This document shows positions 35,118 through 44,241 of a stretch of DNA of 64,000 bases, in pieces (within the stretch, counting starts at the first letter, position 1; each line of letters begins with the position of its first letter). The notes beneath the pieces were generated by a model. That model ran no database searches, was not told the DNA's origin, and was given only the letters and a program-made list of their open reading frames with translations. The DNA is taken from assembly GCA_016183765.1 (NCBI GenBank), contig JACPEA010000011.1:496001-560000 (forward strand), given 5' to 3'. A program made the position numbers and the translations under genes. The DNA comes from Bacteroidota bacterium. Its GTDB lineage: Bacteria > Bacteroidota > Bacteroidia > Chitinophagales > Chitinophagaceae.

Positions 35118-36200
35118 TCAGAGATATTTATCACCTTTATTCCGTTTTACTTCAGCCACATATTCTTTGATGGATTGCTCCTTTTCTTTTTTGCAGATCA
35201 GTAATACGTCTTTGGTGTCTACCACAATGAAATCATCCAGTCCCTGCAGTACCAGCAATTTATCATTGTCGGCAGATACCATACACTTGGTGGCGTCGAT
35301 CACGATCACGTTTTCTCCGGCCACAGCGTTACCGAGATAGTCTTTTTCGAGGTTGTCGTAAGCGCTGTTCCAGGTACCCAGGTCGCTCCAGCCAAAAGAA
35401 GAGGGGATCACATACACATTATCCGCTTTTTCCATGATGGCAAAATCGATGGAGACATTGGTACAGAGGGGATATATCCGGTTGATGGCTTCCTGTTCGG
35501 CTGGGGTGTTGAAATGTTCTTTTTCTGAATCGAAGAGTTCGAACATTTCGGGCTGGTAGATCTCAAATGCTTTGATCACATTTTTCACCTGCCATACAAA
35601 AATGCCTGCATTCCACAGAAAATCACCACTTGCCAGGAAGGTCTTGGCCAGTTCCAGGTTGGGTTTTTCGGTGAAGGTCTTTACCTGGTAGATACCATCA
35701 GCTACCGGAAGGGCTTCGTGCTGTATATACCCATAACCGGTATTAGGGTGCGTGGGTTTGATGCCCAGTGTTACCAGGGATCTGATATGGGATACAAAAT
35801 CCAGCGCCTGTAAAGTGGTTGCCCGGAAATTCTCATTGTCTAAAATGATATGGTCACTTGGCGCTACGATCAGGGAGGCTTCGGGGTCTTTCTGAAGCAA
35901 TTTGTAGGAAATATAAGCTACACAGGGAGCTGTGTTCTTACGGCTGGGTTCAGCCAGGATATTTTCCGGGTTGAGGGCAGGCAATTGCTCTTTTACGATA
36001 TGGCAATATTCTCCGGAGGTAACTACAAAAATGTTCTCTGCAGGAATGAAAGCTGAAAAACGATCATAGGTCCATTGGATAAGTGATTTACCCGTATTCA
36101 GGATATCCAGAAACTGTTTGGGATAACTGCTGCGGCTGCTGGGCCAGAAACGGCTCCCGATCCCACCGGCCATGATGGCAACATAGTGATGTTTATTCAT
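35118..36200 (-). CDS. manC: Mannose-1-phosphate guanylyltransferase
   Basis: This 360-residue nucleotidyltransferase makes GDP-mannose from GTP and mannose-1-phosphate. The signature is at the N-terminus (VAIMAGGIGSRFWPSSRS, then SYPKQFLDI). Further signs are EPSRKNTAPC, VAPSDHIILD, FTEKPNLELAK, and SFGWSDLGTW near the end. It lacks the isomerase half found in bifunctional ManC/AlgA. The ATG at 36200 (MNKHHYVAIM) is chosen over an upstream alternative at 36236. It lies 75 bp after kdsD, consistent with cell-surface sugar synthesis. Confidence 0.93.
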   Translation of the reverse strand: MNKHHYVAIMAGGIGSRFWPSSRSSYPKQFLDILNTGKSLIQWTYDRFSAFIPAENIFVVTSGEYCHIVKEQLPALNPENILAEPSRKNTAPCVAYISYKLLQKDPEASLIVAPSDHIILDNENFRATTLQALDFVSHIRSLVTLGIKPTHPNTGYGYIQHEALPVADGIYQVKTFTEKPNLELAKTFLASGDFLWNAGIFVWQVKNVIKAFEIYQPEMFELFDSEKEHFNTPAEQEAINRIYPLCTNVSIDFAIMEKADNVYVIPSSFGWSDLGTWNSAYDNLEKDYLGNAVAGENVIVIDATKCMVSADNDKLLVLQGLDDFIVVDTKDVLLICKKEKEQSIKEYVAEVKRNKGDKYL

Positions 36201-36274
36201 CTGCTCCAAATTAATAACGACAATTTTGCGATGCAATATTACAGGCTTATTTGCCGAATACCCGTAAATAATGG

Positions 36275-37237
36275 TTAAACAATTCCTTCGCGAACCAGGT
36301 CATGCAGGTGTAAAATACCCAGGTACTGCCCCTGTTCTTCCACGATCAGTTGACTAATATCGTTTTTTCTTAATATGTCGAGGGCTTCAACCGCGAGTAA
36401 GGAGGCGACAACGGTTTTGGGGTGGGGGGATAAGATATCTTTTGCGGTGATCTGGCTGATGTCGTTGCTTCTTTCCAGCATGCGTCGCAGGTCGCCATCG
36501 GTGATGATGCCGATTACCTGGTTCTCGCTGTTGGTCACGGCGGTCACACCCAGGCGTTTCTCGGTGATCTCAACGATCACTTCTTTTAAACTGGCCGTAG
36601 GCCGCACCGAAGGTTTTTCGTTGGCCTGTATCAGGTCGGCCACCCGCAGGTACAGTCGTTTTCCCAGGTTACCGCCGGGATGGTATCTGGCAAAATCCTG
36701 CCCGGTAAAACCGTTCAGTTCCATCAAACAAACGGCCAGCACATCACCCATCACCATTTGCGCGGTGGTACTGCTGGTGGGGGCCAGGTTATTGGGACAG
36801 GCTTCTTTGCTCACGGTGGTGTCCAGAACAAGGTCGCCCTGCTGTGCCAGGAAACTGTTGGTATTACCCACCATGCTGATAAGGGTATTGCCGAAATTCC
36901 GGATCAGGGGCACCAGCACTTTGATCTCGGGGCTTTCCCCGCTTTTACTGATGATCATCACCACGTCGTCTTGCTGAACCATGCCCAGGTCGCCATGGAT
37001 GGCGTCGGCAGCATGCATGAACAGGGCCGGGGTACCGGTAGAGTTCAGGGTAGACACGATCTTCTGGCCCACAATGGCGCTTTTGCCGATCCCACTGATC
37101 ACCAGACGGCCTTTAGACTGGTGAATGGTGTGTACGGCTTTCTCGAAAGATTCGTTGATGGACGACGCCAAACCGGCTACGGATTGGGCTTCCAGTTCGA
37201 TGGTATGCAGGGCGGTTTGCCGGATAGATAGACTCAT
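36275..37237 (-). CDS. kdsD: Arabinose-5-phosphate isomerase (KdsD/KpsF/GutQ family)
   Basis: This 320-residue enzyme interconverts ribulose-5-phosphate and arabinose-5-phosphate, the first step to Kdo for lipopolysaccharide. The SIS domain shows LVISGIGKSAIVGQKIVSTL and IISKSGESPEIKVL (active site region), then PTSSTTAQMVMGDVLAVCLM. Two CBS domains follow (about residues 205-320: VIVEITEKRLGVTAVTNSEN, DISQLIVEEQGQYLGILHL). The ATG at 37237 is preferred since a -7 box (37244-37251) overlaps the upstream TTG. Confidence 0.93.
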   Translation of the reverse strand: MSLSIRQTALHTIELEAQSVAGLASSINESFEKAVHTIHQSKGRLVISGIGKSAIVGQKIVSTLNSTGTPALFMHAADAIHGDLGMVQQDDVVMIISKSGESPEIKVLVPLIRNFGNTLISMVGNTNSFLAQQGDLVLDTTVSKEACPNNLAPTSSTTAQMVMGDVLAVCLMELNGFTGQDFARYHPGGNLGKRLYLRVADLIQANEKPSVRPTASLKEVIVEITEKRLGVTAVTNSENQVIGIITDGDLRRMLERSNDISQITAKDILSPHPKTVVASLLAVEALDILRKNDISQLIVEEQGQYLGILHLHDLVREGIV

Positions 37238-37243
37238 GTGAGA

Positions 37244-37251
37244 CAAAGGTA
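37244..37251 (-). promoter_or_regulatory. kdsD -7 box abutting its start codon
   Basis: On the minus strand TACCTTTG lies six bases before the ATG at 37237, so the mRNA should begin at or next to the start codon and be leaderless or nearly so. Confidence 0.5.
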
Positions 37252-37456
37252 AACTTTAACAGCCATGTGGTGATATTGCCCTGATACTTTACTAACTTCG
37301 CTACCCTTTTAAAAAAACCTTCCCTGGTTCCCGGGAAAAGGGCAAATAACTGCCGGACACGCAGTAACTCCTGCCGTTAAAATATTTTATGTAACGATTT
37401 CCGGCAAAAAGAAGTATATTATACAATCGTTAGAAAAGTGAAACTGATTTTGATAC

Positions 37457-39754
37457 ATGGCTACAAGTACAAAAAAAACCGCTACCAAGGCAGCATCCTC
37501 CAAGCCTAAAAAAGCTACCACTACCCCCAAAGCGGCAACTAAAAAAAGCATCCCATCCCATTCCTATGATATTTATGGGGCCCTGGAACAGTATTTCGGC
37601 TTTCGTGAGTTCAAAGGCACCCAGGAAAAAGCGATCAACAGCATTCTCAACGGGAAAGATACATTTGTGATCATGCCTACGGGTGGCGGTAAAAGTCTTT
37701 GTTACCAGCTACCGGCCATGATGCTGCCGGGCTGCGCCATCATCGTATCGCCCCTGATCGCCCTGATGAAAAACCAGGTGGACCTGGTCCGTGGGTACAG
37801 CGAGAAGGACGAAGTGGCGCATTTTCTGAACTCTTCGCTGAATAAGAGCCAGATCAAAGAGGTGAAAGACGACCTGGACAGCGGTAAGACCAAACTGCTG
37901 TACGTAGCGCCTGAAACACTGACCAAACAGGAGAACCTGGAATATTTCAGCGACCTGGACATTTCTTTTTTTGCGGTGGATGAAGCACACTGTATTTCTG
38001 AATGGGGCCATGATTTCAGGCCGGAATACCGGCGACTGCGTGAGATGATGGATATCATCAATCCGGATATACCCGTGGTGGCATTGACGGCAACCGCTAC
38101 CCCCAAAGTAAAGAGCGATATTGTCAAGAACCTGGGTCTGCGTGAGCCGGAGATATTGTTGTCTTCGTTTAACCGATCCAACCTGTATTACGAGATCCAG
38201 CCCAAGATAGCGAAAGACCAGACCGTCAAGAGCATCGTTAAATTCATTACGGGCCACAAGGGGAAGAGCGGCATCATTTATACCCTGAACCGGAAAACGA
38301 CAGAAGAACTGGCTGAAATACTGGTGGCCAACCAGATCAAAGCGGTGGCATACCATGCCGGTCTCGACCAGAAACTGCGTGCCGAAAGGCAGGACCAGTT
38401 CCTGAACGAAGATGTACAGGTGATTGTAGCCACGATCGCCTTCGGAATGGGGATCGATAAACCGGATATCCGTTATGTGATCCATTTCAATATCCCCAAA
38501 TCCATCGAGAACTATTACCAGGAAACCGGTCGCGCAGGAAGAGATGGCATGGAAGGGATCTGTGTCCTGTATTATTCACACAAGGATGTGTCCAAACTGG
38601 AACACCTGATGCGTGATAAACCCTTGAGCGAACGTGAAGTAGGGGCGCAGCTGATCGATGAAACAGTGGCTTATGCCGAAAGCGCCGTTTGCCGAAGAAA
38701 GATACTGCTGCATTATTTCGGCGAGAACTGGGACACCCCCAATTGCGGCAACTGCGATAACTGTCTGCATCCCAAAGAAAAGATAGAAGCCAAAGAAGAT
38801 GTGGTGAAGATGCTGAAAACCATCAAGGCGCTGGATGAACGCTTTACCACCGACTATGCAGTGAACGTGGTGATGGGTAAACTGACCCCGCAGATCAATC
38901 TATACCGGCACGATTCCCTGCCGGTATTCGGGATCGGTAAGGACAAAGAAGCGCATTTATGGAACAGCCTGGTGCGGCAGATGCTGCTGGAGAACCTGAT
39001 CAAAAAAGACATTGAAGAGTACGGCTTGCTGAAGATGACCGAAAAAGGAGAGAAATTTCTCAAAAAACCGGCTTCATTCAAGATCGTACTGAACAACCTG
39101 TTCGAAGATGCGCAGTTTGATGAGGATGAAAATGAAAATGCTTCACAGGGCAGCGCTGCAGCGGATGAGAAGCTGTTCGAGATGTTGAAGGAACTTCGCC
39201 AGAAAGAGGCCAAGCGGAAAAGCCTGCCGCCTTTTGTGATCTTTCTCGAAAGTTCCCTGCAGGATATGGCCACCATTTATCCCACCACGCTGGAAGAGAT
39301 GGAGAAATGCCAGGGAGTAAGCAAAGGGAAAGCCCTCAAATACGGGAAGCCGTTCGTGGAACTGATCGCCAAATATGTTGAGGAGAATGATATTGAGAAG
39401 CCGGATGATTTTGTGATGAAGAGTGTGGCCAATAAAGCCAATAACAAGATCTATATCATCCAGAACGTGGATAAGAAGATACCGCTGGAAACCATTGCCA
39501 AAAACAAGAGCCTGCGTCTGGATGAATTACTGGAAGAGATGGAGACCATCGCGGCCAGCGGCACCAAACTGAACCTGGATTATGCCATCGACGAATGGCT
39601 GGACAGTTACGACCAGGAAGAGATCATCGATTATTTTAAAAACTGTGAAACCTCTTCACTCCAGGTAGCACAGGAGGAACTGAGTGAGAACAACTATAAC
39701 TGGGAGCAGCTGAAGATCATGCGGATCAAGTTCCTGAGTGTGTATGGAAACTGA
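37457..39754 (+). CDS. recQ: ATP-dependent DNA helicase RecQ
   Basis: This 765-residue 3'-5' helicase acts in recombination and replication repair. A Lys/Thr/Ala-rich tail of about 35 residues precedes the core. Motif I is [15 protein letters not shown], motif II is [21 protein letters not shown] is [10 protein letters not shown], and VI is [15 protein letters not shown] follows, with zinc cysteines at CRRKI and CGNCDNC, and HRDC at about residues 575-655 ([20 protein letters not shown]). A further C-terminal segment recalls the HTH/RQC-like tail of Bacteroidota RecQ. A terminator follows at 39797-39824. Confidence 0.96.
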   Translation: MATSTKKTATKAASSKPKKATTTPKAATKKSIPSHSYDIYGALEQYFGFREFKGTQEKAINSILNGKDTFVIMPTGGGKSLCYQLPAMMLPGCAIIVSPLIALMKNQVDLVRGYSEKDEVAHFLNSSLNKSQIKEVKDDLDSGKTKLLYVAPETLTKQENLEYFSDLDISFFAVDEAHCISEWGHDFRPEYRRLREMMDIINPDIPVVALTATATPKVKSDIVKNLGLREPEILLSSFNRSNLYYEIQPKIAKDQTVKSIVKFITGHKGKSGIIYTLNRKTTEELAEILVANQIKAVAYHAGLDQKLRAERQDQFLNEDVQVIVATIAFGMGIDKPDIRYVIHFNIPKSIENYYQETGRAGRDGMEGICVLYYSHKDVSKLEHLMRDKPLSEREVGAQLIDETVAYAESAVCRRKILLHYFGENWDTPNCGNCDNCLHPKEKIEAKEDVVKMLKTIKALDERFTTDYAVNVVMGKLTPQINLYRHDSLPVFGIGKDKEAHLWNSLVRQMLLENLIKKDIEEYGLLKMTEKGEKFLKKPASFKIVLNNLFEDAQFDEDENENASQGSAAADEKLFEMLKELRQKEAKRKSLPPFVIFLESSLQDMATIYPTTLEEMEKCQGVSKGKALKYGKPFVELIAKYVEENDIEKPDDFVMKSVANKANNKIYIIQNVDKKIPLETIAKNKSLRLDELLEEMETIAASGTKLNLDYAIDEWLDSYDQEEIIDYFKNCETSSLQVAQEELSENNYNWEQLKIMRIKFLSVYGN

Positions 39755-39796
39755 TCGATGATGGCGCTGATCTTAATATGATTGATATGATTTTTT

Positions 39797-39824
39797 GGAG
39801 CCCGTTCTGTTAGGACGGGCTTTT
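39797..39824 (+). terminator. recQ terminator
   Basis: AGCCCGT and ACGGGCT pair around a 9-base loop, followed by TTTATATT. It lies 43 bp after the recQ stop. Confidence 0.75.
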
Positions 39825-39884
39825 ATATTGTTCAGGAGCCGTTGCTGCGACTGGCCTTGCTAATGATCCACTTTCAGGATCATT

Positions 39885-40218
39885 GCAACCAGGTGAAAGG
39901 AGTTCCCTACTGGTATTGTATTTCCCCTTGCCGCGGCCTTTAGGCCGTGGGATGATGAGGTGTTTTTTTCAGCCCGGCGAAAGGAGGGCCTGCTGGTATT
40001 GTATTTCCTCTTGCTGTGGTCTTCAGGCCGTGGGATGATGAGGTGTTTTTTCAGCCCGGCGAAAGGAGGGCCTGCTGGTATTGTATTTCCTCTTGCTGCG
40101 GTCTTCAGGCCGTGGGATGATCAGGTGTTTTTTTCAGCCCGGCGAAAGGAGTTCCTGCTGGTTTTGTATTTCCCCTTGCCGCGGCCTTCAGGCCGTGGAA
40201 TGATTAGGTGTTTTTTGA
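39885..40218 (+). repeat. Upstream REP array, four ~83-bp units
   Basis: Four tandem units of about 83 bp each carry a hairpin of the type CCGCGGCCTTTAGGCCGTGG (near 39929, 40010, 40093 and 40176), joined by conserved text including CAGCCCGGCGAAAGGAG. The shared core on this strand is TTCAGGCCG or TTTAGGCCG. The same core appears on the opposite strand in the downstream array (40800-41471), so the two arrays are inverted around the RAYT gene. An open frame over this array (39960-40238) is a by-product of the repeats. Confidence 0.88.
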
Positions 40219-40227
40219 TAGAGGGTT

Positions 40228-40243
40228 CCGGGCTTTAGCCCGG
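40228..40243. repeat. Inner left hairpin of the RAYT unit
   Basis: CCGGGC-TTTA-GCCCGG is a perfect stem with a 4-base loop, 75 bp before the RAYT start. Its partner on the right, in inverse orientation, is at 40785-40798. Confidence 0.7.
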
Positions 40244-40318
40244 GGTGGGGTTAAATAAACGGCAGCTCTGCGTATTAATACGCTATTGGAATAACCTGTT
40301 TCTTGTTTTCTTACATAC

Positions 40319-40792
40319 ATGTCATATACCAATGTTTATATCCATTATGTATGGGCTACCCGTAAACGGTGCCCCCTGCTCCAGATGCCTTACCGACATA
40401 CATTATTTGATCATATGTATCAGAATGCGTTACGAAAGGGTATCTATCTCGATCGGGTGAATGGTTTTACGGACCATATTCATTGCCTGGTTTGGCTAAG
40501 GCCGGCACAAACTATGGATGCGGTGGCTCAATTACTGAAAGGAGAATCGGCCTATTGGTTTAATCATTATGGGGGTTTTGGCGACCTGAAGTTGCAATGG
40601 CAGGAAGGTTATTTTGCGGCATCTGTTTGTTTATCCATGATTGAGAAGGTGAGGGCTTATATTGATAATCAGGAGCAGCATCATCAGAAAAGAACATTTA
40701 TTGAGGAATATGAACAATGGAAGAAGTTGTATTTGCTAACAAAAGATCTTGATAACAGTCTGGCCCATTACCAATTAAAGACCCGGCGCTAA
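40319..40792 (+). mobile_element. RAYT: REP-associated Y1 (HUH) transposase
   Basis: This 157-residue transposase is of the IS200/IS605 TnpA-like RAYT group. These cut and rejoin single-stranded DNA at REP hairpins using a tyrosine. The HUH motif is DHIHCLVWL (His53, His55), the catalytic Tyr is in RAYIDNQEQHH (Tyr114), and WQEGYFAASVCLS is the family marker. Length and fold are complete, so it could be active. It sits between two inverted hairpins (40228-40243 and 40785-40798) and, outside these, two inverted REP arrays. It is a domesticated or self-copying REPtron rather than an ordinary insertion sequence. Confidence 0.9.
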
Positions 40793-40798
40793 AGCGCC
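40785..40798. repeat. Inner right hairpin overlapping the RAYT stop codon
   Basis: GGCGCTAAAGCGCC is a perfect stem straddling the TAA stop at 40790-40792. In inverse orientation it reads GGCGCTTTAGCGCC, resembling the left hairpin. Confidence 0.65.
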
Positions 40799-40799
40799 T

Positions 40800-41471
40800 G
40801 AGCCAATTATCTTTCACCTCCTGTAACCCCCGGCCTGAAGTCCGGGGCAAGATTTAGATGAGATAGAACAAATGTCATAGCCAATTATCTTTCACCTCCT
40901 GTAACCTCCGGCCTGAAGTCCGGGGCAAGATTTAGATGGGATAGAACAAATGTCATAGCCAATTATCTTTCACCTCCTGTAACCCCCGGCCTGAAGTCCG
41001 GGGCAAGATTTAGATGGGATAGAACAAATGTCATAGCCAATCATTCTCACCTTCTGTAACCTCCGGCCTGAAGTCCGGGCAAGATTTAGATAAGATAGAA
41101 CAAATGTTATAGCCAATTATCTTTCACCTCCTGTAACCCCGGCCTGAAGTCCGGGGCAAGATTTAGATAAGATAGAACAAATGTCATAGCCAATTATCTT
41201 TCACCTTCTGAATCTCCCGGCCTGAAGTCCGGGGCAAGATTTAGATGAGATAGAGCAAATGTTATAGTCAATCATTTTCACTTCCTGTAACCCCCGGCCT
41301 GAAGTCCGGGCAAGATTTAGATGAGATAGAGCAAATGTCATAGCCAATTATCTTTCACCTCCTGTAACCCCCGGCCTGAAGTCCGGGCAAGATTTAGATG
41401 AGATAGAACAAATGTCATAGCCAATTATCTTTCACCTCCTGTAACCCCCGGCCTGAAGTCCGGGGCAAGAA
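40800..41471 (+). repeat. Downstream REP array, nine ~77-bp units
   Basis: Nine tandem units of about 77 bp each carry a CCCCGGCCTGAAGTCCGGGG-type hairpin (near 40831, 40909, 40988, 41064, 41140, 41218, 41295, 41371 and 41449), separated by a conserved linker with CAAGATTTAGATGAGATAG and ATAGCCAATTATCTTTCACC. The linkers are conserved too, so this is not a CRISPR. The remaining gap, 41472-41638, shows nothing else. Confidence 0.92.
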
Positions 41472-41638
41472 CCTACAACCGGAGCAATGCCTGAAAAGTG
41501 CATAATAATTTCAGAAATCCGTCAAATAACTGAAAACGAAACAAGAGCATGCGTATCAGGCAAATTGATACCTGTTATACCGACAGATAAAAGGAACATC
41601 AAAAATTGATCTACCCGGCCATTGCCCTGAAGTATGGA

Positions 41639-44233
41639 TCAAATTGCCCGTGCAATGGGTAAAAAAGCATCCAGTGTGTAGGCACCTTGTACAGCACGGT
41701 TCTCGTATACCATGAAGTACCTGTAGGCATTTCCGGCTTTGGCGGCCCAGGCATTCCCGAGACGGATTTTTGCCTCCGCATCCAGGTGATCACCTTTGGT
41801 TTCAAGGATAATGGTTTTGCCCGATTTGCTCCTGATAATGAAGTCGGGGTAGTGATTGATATAACCATTGATACAAAATCCTTTTCTTTCTATGTTCCGT
41901 GTCCAGAAAGCAATATTTTCCATATTGGCTATTTCATTGATGACGCGTTCTTCAAAACCATTCATGCGTCCTTCTGTTTCGTATAAGGATTTTGGAAAAT
42001 CTTTGGAAATATCGCCTGGAATGATCTCAGGCGGAAAACGGTAAGAAGGACGTATCAAAACCTTATCAGTGTCCAGGAATTCCCTGAATTTTTTCTCTGC
42101 AAAAAGTTCTTTCAGGCTGTTGATTTTGGCCTTGATTTTATCGGCATAACTGTATTCATGGCTGACCAGTGATATGAACTGCTCATCACCGAAACCTTCC
42201 AGTATCCGGCTGATATATTTCATTATTTCACTGTCGGGAATGGGGTCGAACTTACCGATGATAGTCATGATCCTTTTGGTAAAATTTTTTACCCGGCTGT
42301 CTATTCTGGCAGGGTCCAGCAGGTAAGCCTGCAGGCTATCGCGGATAGCACCATCCAGTTTGATAAAACTGGGTGTATGTTCTTTTTTACTTTCATCAAG
42401 GTCTACCTTATAGAGGTTGGCAGTAACGTTGGTAAAATCAATTTTGGTGTCTTCCTGCGACAGTTTAAAATCTCTATCCAGCAGTTCCTCTTTTTCCAGC
42501 AGTTTATCACCCCCGAAAATCTCGCCTGCGGGCACCTGCAGAAAAAACTGGGGTATCTGCATCGAAAGTGCATCGGGCCGGAAGAACTCCTTCATGCTGT
42601 ATTTTTTCACGATCGATTGGATTTCGGAGGGTAAGGAAATGGTTTGTGTATGCGCCGATTCCATCACCCTGGCATCCATGGCGCTTGTTTCCTGGATGGC
42701 CATGGTTTCGATGATGGATAGGGGCTCGGCAGGTGCTTCTGTTTCGATCATAGCCATAATCCGTGCGGAATCAATGCCGGAACTGATATCTTCCTCCTGT
42801 TCTTCCCCGTCTGTTGCAAAAACCGTTAACTGGTTCAATACCTGGTTCGGAGCGGGCGTTGTAGTGGTGGCGTTTGTTTCGGGTAGTTTGTAGTCCTGTT
42901 TACTGAACCCCGCTTTATTTAACCCCTTTACAATATTATCCAGGGTGTCGATGAATTTATCGGAAGCAGTCAGTACATAACTCAGGTTTAGCAAAGCAAA
43001 ACTATGTTTGGTAACATAGGGTTGACGCAGCACCCGGCCCAGGATCTGCTCTACGTCTACCGCCGATGATTTGTCGGCAAGCGAGGCAAGGATATACGCA
43101 AAAGGACAATCCCAGCCTTCTTTTAATACATTAACAGTGATGATATACCTAACAGGACAATCCGGGCTCATCAGGTCCTCGGATTTGATCTCATTGATAT
43201 TGGCCGTTTTAATACGGATTTGTTCGGCAGGTATTTGTAATTCAACCAGTTTTTCTTTCAGTTTTTCAAATGTGGTATTGTCTTCTGCGTTCCGGGGCTG
43301 TGCCTGAAACAGTACGATGGGCCTGATATAACGTCCCCCGTTTTTATGTTCTTCCAGGGCCTCTTTCTCCAGTTTGCGTTGCAGTTGCAGGGCCGAATGG
43401 ATCACTTCTGTTTTGTCGTGATGGTTGTATACAATTACGGGCAGTTTCACCATATTCTCCCGTTTCAGTTCCAGGGCATCCACAAAACTGATGATATTAC
43501 TGTTTTTACGGGGCGTAGCCGTAAGGTCGAGAATAAAGCAGGGGTTCAGGTTAACCAGCATATCAACACTGAGTTCGCTTTCTGCGTTATGACTTTCATC
43601 CACCACCACCACCGGGTTAAGCGCCTGTATCACTTTCATCAGGCTGATCTCTTCTTCGGTACCCAGCAGGGAGCCGAAAGATTGCAGGTTACCATTTTCC
43701 TGGTACACTTTCCGGTCTTCTTTACTGCGCGAGCGAAAGCTGTCGAAGCTCATCACAATAATATTGAGCTGCTCCTGCACACTGGAAGGGTTAAAACTGC
43801 TGCCCTGCAGCAGGGCCGACTTATCAAAAATTTCCACGCGGCCGTTAAAATGGGTATTCAGTTTTTGCCGGTAGGGATGCGAAGAATCGCTAAGGTTACG
43901 CAGGGTTTGATCCAGGATGGTGATGGAAGGCACCAGCCATACCACCACTTTGTTCTTATCGTAAGAGAATGAATCGAAAATGGTTTTAATGGCGTTGCAG
44001 GCAATAAAGGTTTTACCGCCGGCAGTGGGTACTTTTACGCATACATGCGGTACACCGGGAATATTGTTTTTATAAGGCTCAATAGCCGATCCCACAAAAG
44101 GCTGGAGAGGCGTTTTGGGGTGCTGCGACCAAAATCCGTAAAACGAATCACCCAGGTGTTTTACTTCCTGTAAACGGGAAAGAAATCTTTCCAGGTCGGC
44201 GATAACATCCTGCTGGTATTTTTTCAGTTCCAT
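41639..44233 (-). CDS. res: Type III restriction endonuclease subunit (Res)
   Basis: This 864-residue subunit moves on DNA and cuts when two Mod sites meet head-to-head. The SF2 helicase part has motif I KVPTAGGKT (residues 67-75), DESH (212-215), LTATPRK (238-243) and QILGRVLRQP near 405. A helical linker follows, with a PD-(D/E)XK endonuclease near the C-terminus: YPDFIIRSKSGKTIILETKG, with Asp, Glu and Lys of the active site present. It lies 8 bp after mod, co-transcribed. All motifs look intact, so cutting activity is likely. Confidence 0.92.
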   Translation of the reverse strand: MELKKYQQDVIADLERFLSRLQEVKHLGDSFYGFWSQHPKTPLQPFVGSAIEPYKNNIPGVPHVCVKVPTAGGKTFIACNAIKTIFDSFSYDKNKVVVWLVPSITILDQTLRNLSDSSHPYRQKLNTHFNGRVEIFDKSALLQGSSFNPSSVQEQLNIIVMSFDSFRSRSKEDRKVYQENGNLQSFGSLLGTEEEISLMKVIQALNPVVVVDESHNAESELSVDMLVNLNPCFILDLTATPRKNSNIISFVDALELKRENMVKLPVIVYNHHDKTEVIHSALQLQRKLEKEALEEHKNGGRYIRPIVLFQAQPRNAEDNTTFEKLKEKLVELQIPAEQIRIKTANINEIKSEDLMSPDCPVRYIITVNVLKEGWDCPFAYILASLADKSSAVDVEQILGRVLRQPYVTKHSFALLNLSYVLTASDKFIDTLDNIVKGLNKAGFSKQDYKLPETNATTTTPAPNQVLNQLTVFATDGEEQEEDISSGIDSARIMAMIETEAPAEPLSIIETMAIQETSAMDARVMESAHTQTISLPSEIQSIVKKYSMKEFFRPDALSMQIPQFFLQVPAGEIFGGDKLLEKEELLDRDFKLSQEDTKIDFTNVTANLYKVDLDESKKEHTPSFIKLDGAIRDSLQAYLLDPARIDSRVKNFTKRIMTIIGKFDPIPDSEIMKYISRILEGFGDEQFISLVSHEYSYADKIKAKINSLKELFAEKKFREFLDTDKVLIRPSYRFPPEIIPGDISKDFPKSLYETEGRMNGFEERVINEIANMENIAFWTRNIERKGFCINGYINHYPDFIIRSKSGKTIILETKGDHLDAEAKIRLGNAWAAKAGNAYRYFMVYENRAVQGAYTLDAFLPIARAI

Positions 44234-44241
44234 AGGCTGGC

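Noticed and set aside
39960-40238. 92-residue open frame
   Set aside because: It reads across the REP units and its protein just repeats their translation.
40800-41471. Possible CRISPR array
   Set aside because: Units are regular (about 77 bp) but the parts between hairpins are conserved, not unique spacers, and no cas genes are present. It is a REP array.
41639-44233. Type I restriction subunit HsdR
   Set aside because: The nuclease core lies at the C-terminus and the neighbour is a DPPY-type Mod with no specificity gene, so it is type III.
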